Below, in pieces: positions 35,678 to 43,796 of a stretch of 64,000 nt of DNA; position 1 is the stretch's first letter; each line of letters begins with the position of its first letter. The notes below the pieces were generated by a model. It did not search any database, was not told the origin of the DNA, and was given only the letters and a program-made list of their open reading frames with translations. The position numbers were made by a program, and so were the translations under genes. This stretch comes from Hyphomicrobium sp. MC1 (GTDB lineage: Bacteria; Pseudomonadota; Alphaproteobacteria; Rhizobiales; Hyphomicrobiaceae). The stretch is from contig NC_015717.1 in assembly GCF_000253295.1 (NCBI RefSeq), positions 186,001 to 250,000 on the forward strand, in the 5' to 3' direction.

Positions 35678-36006
35678 GATTGTGAAGACTTTTCGAATGG
35701 AGAAGGCCCACCCGGCTCTATTCGAGTGGCAGGCGCACTTCGTCAAGATTATCGTTATTTAGCGTGCGTAGCTGGTATTCGGCGTAAACGCCAGCGGGCA
35801 GGTTGGCGCGCTTCGAATGTTGGTTAGCCTGCCGCAAACCCTGCCACGTAAGACTTTCGGCCGGAAGGTCTCAATAGCTGACATTTGGTTGATGCTTGAC
35901 GAGGTGGCATACACACGATGACGGATGTCTGCTTTAGAGAGCAAAACGGAAGTACTTCAGGCCGCGCCGACGCTCGCTCGTGACCCTAAGCAGAAATCGC
36001 TTTGGG
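35678..36006. other. Gene-free gap between helicase and MerR genes
   Basis: About 330 bases. No gene seen. A short copy of the TCAATAGCTG repeat lies at 35871. The promoter of the minus-strand helicase must be here, but no clear -35/-10 pair was found. Confidence 0.4.
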
Positions 36007-36489
36007 TTAAATTCGAAGGATTTTCTTCCCTTTTATTGCAGTTTCTGACGTTCGTGCCGGCGATCGCGCTTTGCCGCCATTTGACTTGGAGGAAGCGCCT
36101 GACAAAGCCTCTATGATACGGCAGTCTTTAACGCGCGCGGCGTGGCATGTAGAAATTACAGTTCTAAGTTCGCGACGCACAGCTTGCAGGCGCTTTATCT
36201 TGCCGTCGATATGCGCGACCTGACGACGAGCAATCGCATCAACGCGTTGGCAGGGAGCATCCGGACGATCTGCTAGCGTGAGGAGTTCGCGCACTTCATC
36301 CATGTCAAAACCGAGATCGCGGGCATGACGGATGAAAGCCAGCCGCGCGACCGCACGGTCATCGTATCGCCGTTGCCCTCCGCTCGTGCGGTCCGGCGTT
36401 ACCAATAGCCCGATTTGCTCATAAAAGCGGATGGTCGGTACTTTAACGCCGGTCAGTTCCGCGAGCCCGCCAATTCCGATTTCGCCCAT
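36007..36489 (-). CDS. MerR-family metal-responsive regulator
   Basis: 160 residues from ATG 36489, with AGAGGT ahead of it; a GTG at 36495 is the alternative. The N-terminal HTH (LAELTGVKVPTIRFYEQIGLL, SGGQRRYD) is followed by a dimerisation helix. Candidate metal-binding cysteines lie in DAPCQRVDAIA (~residue 80), ISTCHAARVKDC (~115-124), the arrangement of ZntR/CadR/PbrR-type sensors for Zn, Cd or Pb. The C-terminal ~25 residues are basic and disordered-looking. The divergent cation transporter and the 19-bp-spacer promoter between them make the target clear. Confidence 0.92.
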   Translation of the reverse strand: MGEIGIGGLAELTGVKVPTIRFYEQIGLLVTPDRTSGGQRRYDDRAVARLAFIRHARDLGFDMDEVRELLTLADRPDAPCQRVDAIARRQVAHIDGKIKRLQAVRRELRTVISTCHAARVKDCRIIEALSGASSKSNGGKARSPARTSETAIKGKKILRI

Positions 36490-36502
36490 GCCCACATACC
36501 TC

Positions 36503-36533
36503 TTGAACCTCTAGCCACTAGAGATCCTATACT
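36503..36533 (+). promoter_or_regulatory. MerR-type promoter with 19-bp spacer and operator dyad
   Basis: TTGAAC (36503-36508) and TATACT (36528-36533) are separated by exactly 19 bases, the over-long spacing that MerR proteins correct by DNA distortion. The spacer holds the perfect dyad CTCTAG-CCA-CTAGAG (36509-36523). It drives the cation transporter gene at 36568 and overlaps the region just before merR. Confidence 0.9.
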
Positions 36534-36567
36534 ACATCCTGGATGTTGCAAATTGCGGCATGAGAAG

Positions 36568-37239
36568 ATGACCGATTGCGTTAAGAGCGGGTGTGGCTGC
36601 TCCCAAAATCTGGCCTTCAACGGTCTAGCTCCCGGCTATCAGCGCCGCCTTTGGGCGGTGATCGCAATCAACGCGGTCATGTTTGCCGTCGAGATGGGAG
36701 CCGGAGCGATGTCGGGTTCCCAGGCGTTGAAAACAGACGCTCTCGATTTCTTCGGCGACACGCTGACCTACGGTCTCAGTCTCGCCGTCATCGGCCTGCC
36801 ATTGCGCGTGCGGGCCACAACCGCAGTGGTTAAAGGGATTACTCTCGGGCTCATGGGGCTTTGGATTTTCGGCTCGACAGTTTGGCACGCCTTTGCGCCG
36901 GGCGTTCCTGTCGCCGAGATCATGGGATCAATCGGCTTTCTCGCACTCGCAGCCAACTTGGCGAGCGTCTTGATTCTCCTCAAGTACAAGGACGGTGACG
37001 CCAACGTACGCTCTGTGTGGCTGTGCTCACGAAACGACGCCGTCGGCAACGTGGCCGTCATCTTGTCAGCATACGTCGTATGGGGCACAGCGAGCGGCTG
37101 GCCGGATATACTCGTGGCGGCAATCCTTGCGTCCATATTCTTGCATTCGGCGACCAAGATATTGGGACAGGCGCTCGATGAATGGCGAAGGCAGTCCGAT
37201 GGCCCCGCTGAAATGATCGCTGTGGTTGGCCGAACCTGA
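36568..37239 (+). CDS. Cation transporter (CDF-like, MerR-linked)
   Basis: 223 residues from ATG 36568; the longer frame from 36415 crosses the promoter and merR and is rejected. The N-terminus is cysteine-rich (TDCVKSGCGCSQN), likely a metal-binding entry site. Five or six hydrophobic segments follow, with acidic/His-like motifs in membrane positions: DALDFFGDTLTYG (~residue 58) and SRNDAVGNVAVI (~150), matching the paired metal sites of cation diffusion facilitators. The usual cytoplasmic C-terminal domain is missing. Expected role is efflux of Zn, Cd or Pb across the inner membrane. Confidence 0.85.
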   Translation: MTDCVKSGCGCSQNLAFNGLAPGYQRRLWAVIAINAVMFAVEMGAGAMSGSQALKTDALDFFGDTLTYGLSLAVIGLPLRVRATTAVVKGITLGLMGLWIFGSTVWHAFAPGVPVAEIMGSIGFLALAANLASVLILLKYKDGDANVRSVWLCSRNDAVGNVAVILSAYVVWGTASGWPDILVAAILASIFLHSATKILGQALDEWRRQSDGPAEMIAVVGRT

Positions 37240-37254
37240 GGAGGAGTATTTAAA

Positions 37255-37848
37255 ATGAGTTTCCGCAAACATCTTATCGCAGGAGCGCTGCTGGCGATGC
37301 TGGCGGCACCTTCAATCGCATTCGCGCAAAGTTCGAGCCAGCAGCCCCCTACGACGGGCTACGGAATGATGGGTCACGGGATGATGGGCTACGGCAACGG
37401 GATGATGGGGCCAGGAATGATGGGACAGGGCTACGGCATGATGGGTCCAGGCATGATGGGCTATGGCGGCATGGGTCCGGGAATGATGGGTTATGGTATG
37501 ATGGGCCCCGGCATGATGATGGGCTATGGTCCAATGATGCAAGGGCAGCTCGCCTACCTTAAAGCCGAGCTCGGCATAACGGACGCTCAGAAGGCTGCTT
37601 GGCAGGATTATGTTGACGCGGTGCAAGCACGAGTCGCCGCCATGCAGGGAATGCACGCAACGATGATGCAGGCTTGGCAGTCCGGTACCGCGACGGATCG
37701 CCTGGACGCACATATCCAGGCGATGCAGAGCATGCTGGACAGCATGAAGGCGATGAAGCCGGCGACCGAAGCCCTCTACAAGACATTAGCCGACGATCAG
37801 AAAAAGAAGGCCGACCTGCTGCTTGGTAATGGCTGTTGCATGATGTGA
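37255..37848 (+). CDS. Periplasmic Gly-Met-rich protein, Spy/CpxP-like C-terminal half
   Basis: 197 residues. Signal peptide with cleavage near SIAFA-QSSS. Residues ~35-95 are repeats of GMMG/GPGMMG/GYGMMG, more than 20 methionines in 60 residues. The C-terminal ~100 residues form helices with LGITDAQKAAWQDYVDAV, an LTxxQ-type motif, and end in NGCCMM. Methionine-rich repeats bind Cu(I) or Ag(I) in periplasmic copper proteins. The family fold suggests a metal or misfolded-protein binder. It lies 15 bases after the cation transporter, with GGAGGAG ahead of the ATG, in one operon under the MerR promoter. Confidence 0.8.
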   Translation: MSFRKHLIAGALLAMLAAPSIAFAQSSSQQPPTTGYGMMGHGMMGYGNGMMGPGMMGQGYGMMGPGMMGYGGMGPGMMGYGMMGPGMMMGYGPMMQGQLAYLKAELGITDAQKAAWQDYVDAVQARVAAMQGMHATMMQAWQSGTATDRLDAHIQAMQSMLDSMKAMKPATEALYKTLADDQKKKADLLLGNGCCMM

Positions 37849-37859
37849 GGTCGCGTGTC

Positions 37860-38150
37860 GTGCAGACTTTTGGTGCATTCGTAGCGCCATCCGTGTTGGC
37901 GCAAATCGGTCCTGTGCAAGGTCCCATGCATGGGTGGTCATTTGGCTGGTGGCCGATGGGCGGTATCTTTTGGATTGCGTTTCTGGTGATTGCCTTTTTT
38001 GGCGTCGCCGCGATCATTCGGATGCTGTCCGGCGACGGAAGTCCCCGGCGACACTCGTCATCGGCTCTGGCAATTCTTGAGGAGCGGTATGCGCGAGGAG
38101 AGATCGACCGCGAGGAGTACGAACAACGCCGCCGCCATCATGGTGGCTAG
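37860..38150 (+). CDS. Small membrane protein with SHOCT domain
   Basis: 96 residues from GTG 37860 with GAGGTC upstream; a TTG at 37836, inside the previous gene, is the longest reading. One membrane span (FWIAFLVIAFFGVAAIIRML, ~residues 41-60) precedes a C-terminal SHOCT motif (AILEERYARGEIDREEYEQRR). SHOCT domains are short oligomerisation helices at protein ends. It is common beside heavy-metal efflux genes in proteobacteria. It overlaps the pentapeptide gene at its 3' end, so the operon continues. Confidence 0.75.
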   Translation: MQTFGAFVAPSVLAQIGPVQGPMHGWSFGWWPMGGIFWIAFLVIAFFGVAAIIRMLSGDGSPRRHSSSALAILEERYARGEIDREEYEQRRRHHGG

Positions 38151-38892
38151 GGGTAGTCGTGCTGCTCTTCTGAGCATCCTTGCGGCAGCGAGTTACTACG
38201 TCGCTTGGCCCGTTCAGGCCTTCGACACCACGCTTCATGATATTGTCACGGCCTTGCACAACGCGGATCCGTCGCATCCGCTTAACCTTTCGGGCAGAAA
38301 TCTCCGCTTTTTTGATCTGAGCGGACTTGACTTCAAGCACGCCGATCTCGCCGGGGCAAATCTGCTTGGTGCTGACCTCACGGACGCAAATCTGTCCCAT
38401 GTCAACTTGAGCGGCGCGAGCCTCGATCGGGCAATCATTGTTCGCACCAATTTCATGGATGCAGATCTATCAGGTGCCAGTCTTTTCACGCCCGTCGCTT
38501 ACTTGTCGCTCGAAAAGGCCAGGGCGGAAGCCCCGAACTTCACGGGCGCAAACTTCTCCGGAGCGCGGATAGTCGCGCACTTCAGTCAAACAAGCTTTCG
38601 GGGGGCGAACTTTACCAACGCGCAGATGCAATGGAAACGAAGGGACCAGCTCAAGACACCTGAGCGCACGCAAATATCGTGGTCCGACCTTAGCGGGGCG
38701 ACGTTCACCGCAGCGAACCTCGAAAATATCATGATCACGTCGTGCAACCTCAGCAATGCCGACTTTTCAAGGGCCAGCTTGGCGCATGCTGACTTGTCGG
38801 ATTCGAACATGACTAGAGCCAAATTGGATCGAGCCGATATTGACGGCACCTTGTTTAACGGAGTGGAAGGGCTGGCGAGTGTTCACCGCTAA
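38140..38892 (+). CDS. Secreted pentapeptide-repeat protein
   Basis: About 250 residues. After a signal peptide (ALLSILAAASYYVAWPVQA) runs a right-handed beta-helix of A(D/N)LxX repeats, roughly residues 45-130 (FDLSGLDFKHADLAGANLL, then GADLTDANLSHVNLSGASL). A second block occupies ~135-245 (FRGANFTNAQ, ADFSRASLAHADLSDSN). Function is not defined for such periplasmic members. The start is uncertain: ATG 38140 overlaps the SHOCT gene, while ATG 38089 has the better ribosome site (GAGGAG) but gives a long N-terminal region. It is the last gene of the MerR-controlled set. Confidence 0.8.
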   Translation: MVARGSRAALLSILAAASYYVAWPVQAFDTTLHDIVTALHNADPSHPLNLSGRNLRFFDLSGLDFKHADLAGANLLGADLTDANLSHVNLSGASLDRAIIVRTNFMDADLSGASLFTPVAYLSLEKARAEAPNFTGANFSGARIVAHFSQTSFRGANFTNAQMQWKRRDQLKTPERTQISWSDLSGATFTAANLENIMITSCNLSNADFSRASLAHADLSDSNMTRAKLDRADIDGTLFNGVEGLASVHR

Positions 38893-39276
38893 GTGTCGAG
38901 CTGCGGTGCGGGACTTCCGGATTTGGCCCTTAGCCGACAAAGTCATGACGTCTGCATTTAGGGTAAGCAGCAGACGTTCGCGGATGACTGGCAAACGACC
39001 AGGTCGGACGTTCTGCCGATATCCGCTATCTCGGCAAAGCTGACTTACGAGGCGCCCCCGAGGTTTCGTACAAATTTCACATGAGCCGTTTTGCAGCTAT
39101 CTTCGAGCCGAGTGCGGCTTCGCAGAGAAAGCGGACTTGAGTGTTTAACGGCTGGCTCTCGTGCTCTCCTGTCCGCTCCACTCACCGAAGGAGACGTGAG
39201 TTACTGAAAAAGCGTCTCCGGCCGATTATCATCCTTTGACTTGAGGAAGCCCCGGAGAATCGGCGCTTATCTATGG
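38893..39276. other. Gene-free gap with repeat fragment
   Basis: About 385 bases between convergent genes. No gene seen. It contains copy 2 of the 24059 repeat (39022-39040) and several degenerate TCCGCT/AGCGGAC words. Confidence 0.45.
39022..39040. repeat. Dispersed intergenic repeat fragment, copy 2
   Basis: TCCGCTATCTCGGCAAAGC differs from 24059-24077 at one base. Confidence 0.4.
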
Positions 39277-40803
39277 TCACTTCGGAGTGATCGGTGCGCC
39301 GCCCGGTCCAGGCGTCCCAAACACGCTCACACTGTCGATGGCCTTGCGCTGCAGCCGCGTCCAATCAGCGAGTTGTCCGCAAAGCGAGGGGCGCGGGGAT
39401 GGCGCGTCCTTTGCACAGCGGAGCGAGACGAAATTCTGCAAGCCCATTGCAAGCTGCAGGGAATAATCGCTCGAATAGAGCTGAGTATCACTGAAGACCG
39501 CGCCGCCCGGGACGTTGCCGAAGTACATCATGCGAAGGCCCTGCGCCGTTTCGGGATGCTTTTCCGCGTCGAGCCCGAGGACAGCTCCATTAGGCGCAAA
39601 TTCCGCGAGGATAGGCACCATCGGAAAGCCGGCTGTCTGATGGCAGCCCATGCACGAACTTTTCGGATTATCTACGGGGCCGGCGAGGCGGCCGCCGAAG
39701 CCCAGATGATTGAAGCTCAGTGGTGGAGTGGCCAGGTCCTTGACGGCTTGACGATTGATCCACTGTTCGGTGAGTGGTTTATAATCGCACGGCCCGTTCC
39801 GACCTTTGCAAGTTTCGGCGTAGGTCACCTTAGGGTTGTTTCCCCACTGTAGGCCGAGCGGCGTCATGCGTGCCCAAGGTGTTTCGCCTTTGGCGTTCCC
39901 GTCATAGCCATAAGTCCCCAGCAACCAGCCCGTAGGGCTGCGCTCGTCGCGCACTTGCAGATCGATCTGAATGAGGCGCACCTTGCCAATACGACGCTCG
40001 TACCGTGACAACGGCCCCTCGTTGCGAAAGCGCGGGCTCTTGTTGACGAAGATATCGGCATCCCACTCCAGTGCGCCTTTCACCGTCGGCAATTCCGCTT
40101 CGGTCACCGTCGAAAACAGAAGTTTGATGACAAACGCGCCGTCCGGCATGCTGTTCAAACCTGTTGGATCAGGATTGAGCGCGCCAGGCTTCGGGTCATC
40201 GGGATCGCAGTAGACTTGGCCTAACGCGAAGGCGTATCGATCGTTGACGTAAGCCTGAGCCCAGGTGTCGACGAACTCAAGCTGCCGCTCACCGAACGTG
40301 TTGCCGGCAGAGTCGAATTCATGGGTCAAACCGTGCACGAATTCGCGGCCGTCGGTCCCCGGCCAGTCGGAAGCGACTTCGGTATTCCAGTCCATCCAAG
40401 GCGAGCCGTACCATTTACGGATTTTATTGTCTTCGACGTAGAAGTCGACCGCGACGTTGCCTTCCAGCCCGTAGTCCAGGAGCGCGCGCAGATAAGCCTC
40501 TGGATCTACCGGACCGCCGTCTCTAAATGGAATTTTTAGCCACGGATATTCTTCCTTCACCGGAAGCTCCGAGGGATAATCTTGGCTGAGCTTGTAAACG
40601 CGACCCTTGTAGCTCGACGGAGGATCGCCGCCGTTGCCCTGAAGGTAATAGTCCTTGAACGTGCCCCGACGACAATTCTTCTGCGCGAGCGAATTGCGCA
40701 GCGAGTCGCTGGTCGCAGAAGCAGGCGTGGACAACACTCCCTCGCTCGCGCACGTCAATGCGAGCATGGCGCTTATTGCCGACAATCGAGCGAGCATTTG
40801 CAT
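39277..40803 (-). CDS. Secreted protein with a single haem c motif (CMGCH)
   Basis: 508 residues from ATG 40803 with AAGGAT ten bases upstream; a TTG at 40830 is a weaker start. An N-terminal hydrophobic segment (ARLSAISAMLALTCASEG) acts as a signal peptide. Most of the protein is an unrecognised globular domain (KDYYLQGNGGDPPSSYKGR, GREFVHGLTHEFDSAGNTF). The CxxCH haem attachment site CMGCH lies near residue 400, followed by QTAGFPMVP, where Met could be the sixth ligand. Further cysteines (NGPCDY, LRCAKD, LCGQL) may form disulfides. A periplasmic redox role is likely; the substrate is unknown. Confidence 0.75.
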   Translation of the reverse strand: MQMLARLSAISAMLALTCASEGVLSTPASATSDSLRNSLAQKNCRRGTFKDYYLQGNGGDPPSSYKGRVYKLSQDYPSELPVKEEYPWLKIPFRDGGPVDPEAYLRALLDYGLEGNVAVDFYVEDNKIRKWYGSPWMDWNTEVASDWPGTDGREFVHGLTHEFDSAGNTFGERQLEFVDTWAQAYVNDRYAFALGQVYCDPDDPKPGALNPDPTGLNSMPDGAFVIKLLFSTVTEAELPTVKGALEWDADIFVNKSPRFRNEGPLSRYERRIGKVRLIQIDLQVRDERSPTGWLLGTYGYDGNAKGETPWARMTPLGLQWGNNPKVTYAETCKGRNGPCDYKPLTEQWINRQAVKDLATPPLSFNHLGFGGRLAGPVDNPKSSCMGCHQTAGFPMVPILAEFAPNGAVLGLDAEKHPETAQGLRMMYFGNVPGGAVFSDTQLYSSDYSLQLAMGLQNFVSLRCAKDAPSPRPSLCGQLADWTRLQRKAIDSVSVFGTPGPGGAPITPK

Positions 40804-41271
40804 TACCAAAACAATCCTTATGCGATTCAAGGCGTACGCTGATCATCAGGCGGCGCGACTGCGAACCGTAATGGATGTTTTTCTAAAATATACTCCAAGC
40901 CGTCAGGTAGCTTGGGAACGGGGTTAGAAAAGCGTAAAGGCTGTGCCTGCTGCACGAATCCCAACTGCAACGGTTCCCCGCCACATCGATCCGGCACTTT
41001 TTTAGAGGTGACGTTTCGGGATAGGTTGTAGCAGGTGAAGAGACGACAGCATCTCGCTCTTTCAGAAAGCGATAGATATCTTCAACTCGAATGGACCAGC
41101 GATTTTGGTAGCCAGAATTAGCGCAAAGGACTCTGGCGTCCGGACGCTAACAGTAACACTGACAGGATTTTCCGTCCGCTTCTGTAGTCAGCGCTACAAG
41201 AGCGTAGTCGGTTTTTATTTTACTTTCCCCGCCGCGCTATGGACCAGCGCGTGGTCTGTCGGCAGAGACGA
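40804..41271. other. Intergenic region with a possible HTH-domain remnant
   Basis: About 470 bases between divergent genes. On the minus strand, ~41161 to 41020, an open frame without start reads GYQNRWSIRVEDIYRFLKE. This resembles the end of excisionase-like helix-turn-helix domains, so a decayed gene is possible. The promoters of the flanking genes must be here but are not clear. No FNR-box (TTGAT-N4-ATCAA) was found. Confidence 0.3.
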
Positions 41272-41997
41272 ATGATGAACAAAACATGTGCGGCTGGCTC
41301 TTGTAAGTGTATGGAACTCGCCGGGCCCGGTGCAGGCCTACATCCGCGTTGTTTCGAACAAATCTGGCTGTTCGATGGAGCGCCACAGGAAACGCTTTGT
41401 ACTGTGGCCGACGAGCTCGTCCGAAGGAAACTCGATGCCGGTGAGGATCTCTTCCATCAAGGCGAAAGCGCCGACAGCATTCACCTCATCAAAATGGGCT
41501 CGGTGAAACTCACGAAGATAAGCGCGGATGGACGTATTATTACCTTAGACATTCGCAAAGCGGGTGCTTTGATTGGTGAAAGCGCACTGCTGGAGGAGGG
41601 CGTTTATCCGGTTGGTGCTACTTGCCTCGAAACCACGGTGACCTGCGGGATAGACAAGAAGACATTTGAAGGATTGGTAACAAATCATTCCGATATTGGC
41701 CTCGTCGTCATCCGCAATCTATCACGGCGAATTCAACAACTTTCGAGCCGGGTTGGCGCGTTGTCCGAACCCAATCTCGAGGACCGGCTTTACGAGGTGT
41801 TGGTCAACGTCGCCCTAGAAGTTGGCGCGCGTGGTGCTGGTGGCTGGACAATCGCATTTCCCTTAACGCATGAAGAAATCAGTTTTCTGGTGGGAGCACA
41901 CCGTGTCAGCGTCACTCGTGCGTTGTCTCGGCTAAGGGACACCGGAAGAGTTCGCATGTCGGGCAAACAGCTGTTCATCAGCGATAAGGTGATTTAA
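41272..41997 (+). CDS. Crp/Fnr-family regulator with cysteine-rich N-terminus
   Basis: 241 residues from ATG 41272; ATG 41239 is a longer alternative without a ribosome site. The N-terminus carries C6, C11, C13 and C27, and two further cysteines lie in the beta-roll (TCLETTVTCG). The cyclic-nucleotide-binding-type domain (DAGEDLFHQGESADSIHLI, GESALLEEG) leads to a dimer helix and a winged HTH (LTHEEISFLVGAHRVSVTRALSRL). The N-terminal Cys set recalls FNR-type iron-sulfur oxygen sensors, although the spacing is not the E. coli one. The truncated haemoglobin gene 249 bases downstream hints at an oxygen or nitric-oxide response. Confidence 0.88.
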   Translation: MMNKTCAAGSCKCMELAGPGAGLHPRCFEQIWLFDGAPQETLCTVADELVRRKLDAGEDLFHQGESADSIHLIKMGSVKLTKISADGRIITLDIRKAGALIGESALLEEGVYPVGATCLETTVTCGIDKKTFEGLVTNHSDIGLVVIRNLSRRIQQLSSRVGALSEPNLEDRLYEVLVNVALEVGARGAGGWTIAFPLTHEEISFLVGAHRVSVTRALSRLRDTGRVRMSGKQLFISDKVI

Positions 41998-42245
41998 GCG
42001 GGCCGACATCAAACGTTGCAGTAATTTATAAATCGCCCTGCAACCACTCGGCAGATTAGTGCTCATTGAAGAACGCCCGAGGCGACATTCGCATTTCAAA
42101 AGATAAATTCCGGTCCTCGTAGCGCCTGCTACGACATTATCCGCGTACTCCTTGCAGAGTGACTGCCATCAGCACGGATCAGCCGTCGATGGTCATTTCC
42201 CCAATTGCGGCGGGTGATTGAAAAAAGTTACTGAGCGAGGATGAG

Positions 42246-42632
42246 ATGACGGATAAGACGCTTTATGAACGACTTGGGGGAGCATATGCCATTGCAACGG
42301 CGGCCGATTACCTGATCGATCGCTTGCACACCAACGCTACGATCAACAACCTCAATCCGAAGGTCAAAGACTTCCACAGCGCGCAATACAAAGCTGGCTA
42401 TAAGTTCATGGTCACCGCGTGGTGTATTGAGGCGACCGGCGGACCCAAGTGCTATCCGGGAAGGGACATGTTCGAGTCTCACAAGCATCTGAGCTTGACG
42501 GACTATGAGTTCGACGTCACTGCGCACGAAATCCGTAACACGCTCTACCAGCTTGGCGTTCCGCCGCAGGAGATCAGTGAGTTTATGGATATCATTGAGA
42601 GGTATCGCGGTAAGGTCCTCTCTCGAGTCTGA
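42246..42632 (+). CDS. Group 1 truncated haemoglobin
   Basis: 128 residues, the usual length. Starts with LYERLGG and has the haem pocket segment PGRDMFESHKHLSLTDYEFD, where His79 is the likely proximal haem ligand (six residues before the Thr of the following turn). These proteins bind oxygen and detoxify nitric oxide. GAGGATGAG precedes the ATG. Expression under the upstream Crp/Fnr regulator is a reasonable inference. Confidence 0.92.
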   Translation: MTDKTLYERLGGAYAIATAADYLIDRLHTNATINNLNPKVKDFHSAQYKAGYKFMVTAWCIEATGGPKCYPGRDMFESHKHLSLTDYEFDVTAHEIRNTLYQLGVPPQEISEFMDIIERYRGKVLSRV

Positions 42633-42697
42633 CAGGGGACGATAACACCATCGGTTTCGCCATGTTGGATCGATGTGATTAGGAAATCAAACTTCGC

Positions 42698-42758
42698 GGC
42701 CCCGTTTGTGCAACCTAGCGGTCTCTTATTTGCAGGCTTCTGAAACGCGAACGGGGCC
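42698..42758. repeat. Inverted repeat between convergent haemoglobin and amidase genes
   Basis: GGCCCCGTT (42698-42706) and AACGGGGCC (42750-42758), nine bases each, are 43 bases apart. A further GCCCCGTTTCTTCTT follows near 42779. It may act in termination of the convergent transcripts. Confidence 0.4.
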
Positions 42759-42806
42759 ACATAGGTATGGAGCAGCAGCCCCGTTTCTTCTTAAGTTTAA
42801 TACCAT

Positions 42807-43796
42807 TTAAGTGAGGAGAGACTTCGCAATCGAGGCCCCCAGCGTATATTTGGGATCGACCATGTTGCCGACGCGAAGCTTGCCCACCTGCGTCAGAAGC
42901 ATGTATGCCTCAATGGCATCGAAGCCGTAATCCTCCGCCATCCAGTACACGAGCTCTCGATAAGCGATGCGAGCAGCATCCTCCATTGGTTTCGCTGATC
43001 CGATCGTCATAATGCGCTCAGCCGTTTCGAGACGTGGCCAGCGGAATTTCCAATTTTTGATGAGATCGATTTGAATCGTGGTGGTCGTTGGATGTTCCAA
43101 TGCGAAGCCGCAAAGTTCTCCATCGCCCTGAATGGCATGGCAGTCCCCGAGGTAAAGCAAAGCCCCTTCTTTCTGAACGGGCAGATAAATGATGGAGCCC
43201 GGAGCGACATCGGGCAGATCCATGTTGCCACCATAGTAATCGGGAACAAGCGATGAAATGGCTTCAATTTCGGGCGATGTGCCGATCGTCCCGATAAAGG
43301 GCTGATAGGGTAGTGTGAGCTTATCGCTCCATCGCACTCCTTTAATTGGGTCGACCTCGATCTTTTTCACGATCTCCGGCAGATAGGGCTGCAAATTCGC
43401 CGTATCGCCGGTGCCCACGAGCGCACCAAACTCCGGCATGATGCAGGTTGTGCCTACTGGCTGGGGTCCGCGAGGTACGATTTCTTCGATGTATACGGCG
43501 AGGCAGTCCCCTTTCTCAGCACCGTTTACATAGATCGGACCATTCTGCGGATTGAGAAACGGGAAATTGAGAATTTGGCTTGGCTTGTCGTCGGTGGACT
43601 TAATCTGTCCTTCCATCGCGTCGTGCGTTTCCGCAGAAACGACCGCGCCCGGATCAACTTTCAAAACGGGAGACGCATAGGGACCGTAGACATAGTGATA
43701 CGTCCCTTGAGAATCTTCTGTAATGGCATGGCTGGTGCCGCGCTTTCCCTTCGCGACGCCGCGCTTCGCCATGATGGAATTTTTTAGCCAAGTCAT
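42807..43796 (-). CDS. Acetamidase/formamidase family protein
   Basis: 329 residues. Family marks: GPYASPVLKVDPG, the acidic metal segment ETHDAMEGQI, GPIYVNGAEKGD, GTIGTSPEIE and GDCHAIQGDGELCG. These enzymes hydrolyse short amides such as formamide to ammonia and acid. ATG 43796 with GGGGAG ten bases upstream is preferred to ATG 43772. Next to a nicotinate pathway that releases formate and ammonia it could widen nitrogen scavenging. An unusual inverted repeat lies ~210 bases upstream. Confidence 0.92.
   Translation of the reverse strand: MTWLKNSIMAKRGVAKGKRGTSHAITEDSQGTYHYVYGPYASPVLKVDPGAVVSAETHDAMEGQIKSTDDKPSQILNFPFLNPQNGPIYVNGAEKGDCLAVYIEEIVPRGPQPVGTTCIMPEFGALVGTGDTANLQPYLPEIVKKIEVDPIKGVRWSDKLTLPYQPFIGTIGTSPEIEAISSLVPDYYGGNMDLPDVAPGSIIYLPVQKEGALLYLGDCHAIQGDGELCGFALEHPTTTTIQIDLIKNWKFRWPRLETAERIMTIGSAKPMEDAARIAYRELVYWMAEDYGFDAIEAYMLLTQVGKLRVGNMVDPKYTLGASIAKSLLT

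Noticed and set aside
37349..37534. Repetitive DNA at 37.35-37.53 kb as a CRISPR or tandem-repeat array
   Set aside because: The repeats are the in-frame codons of the GMMG-rich protein, with no spacer structure.
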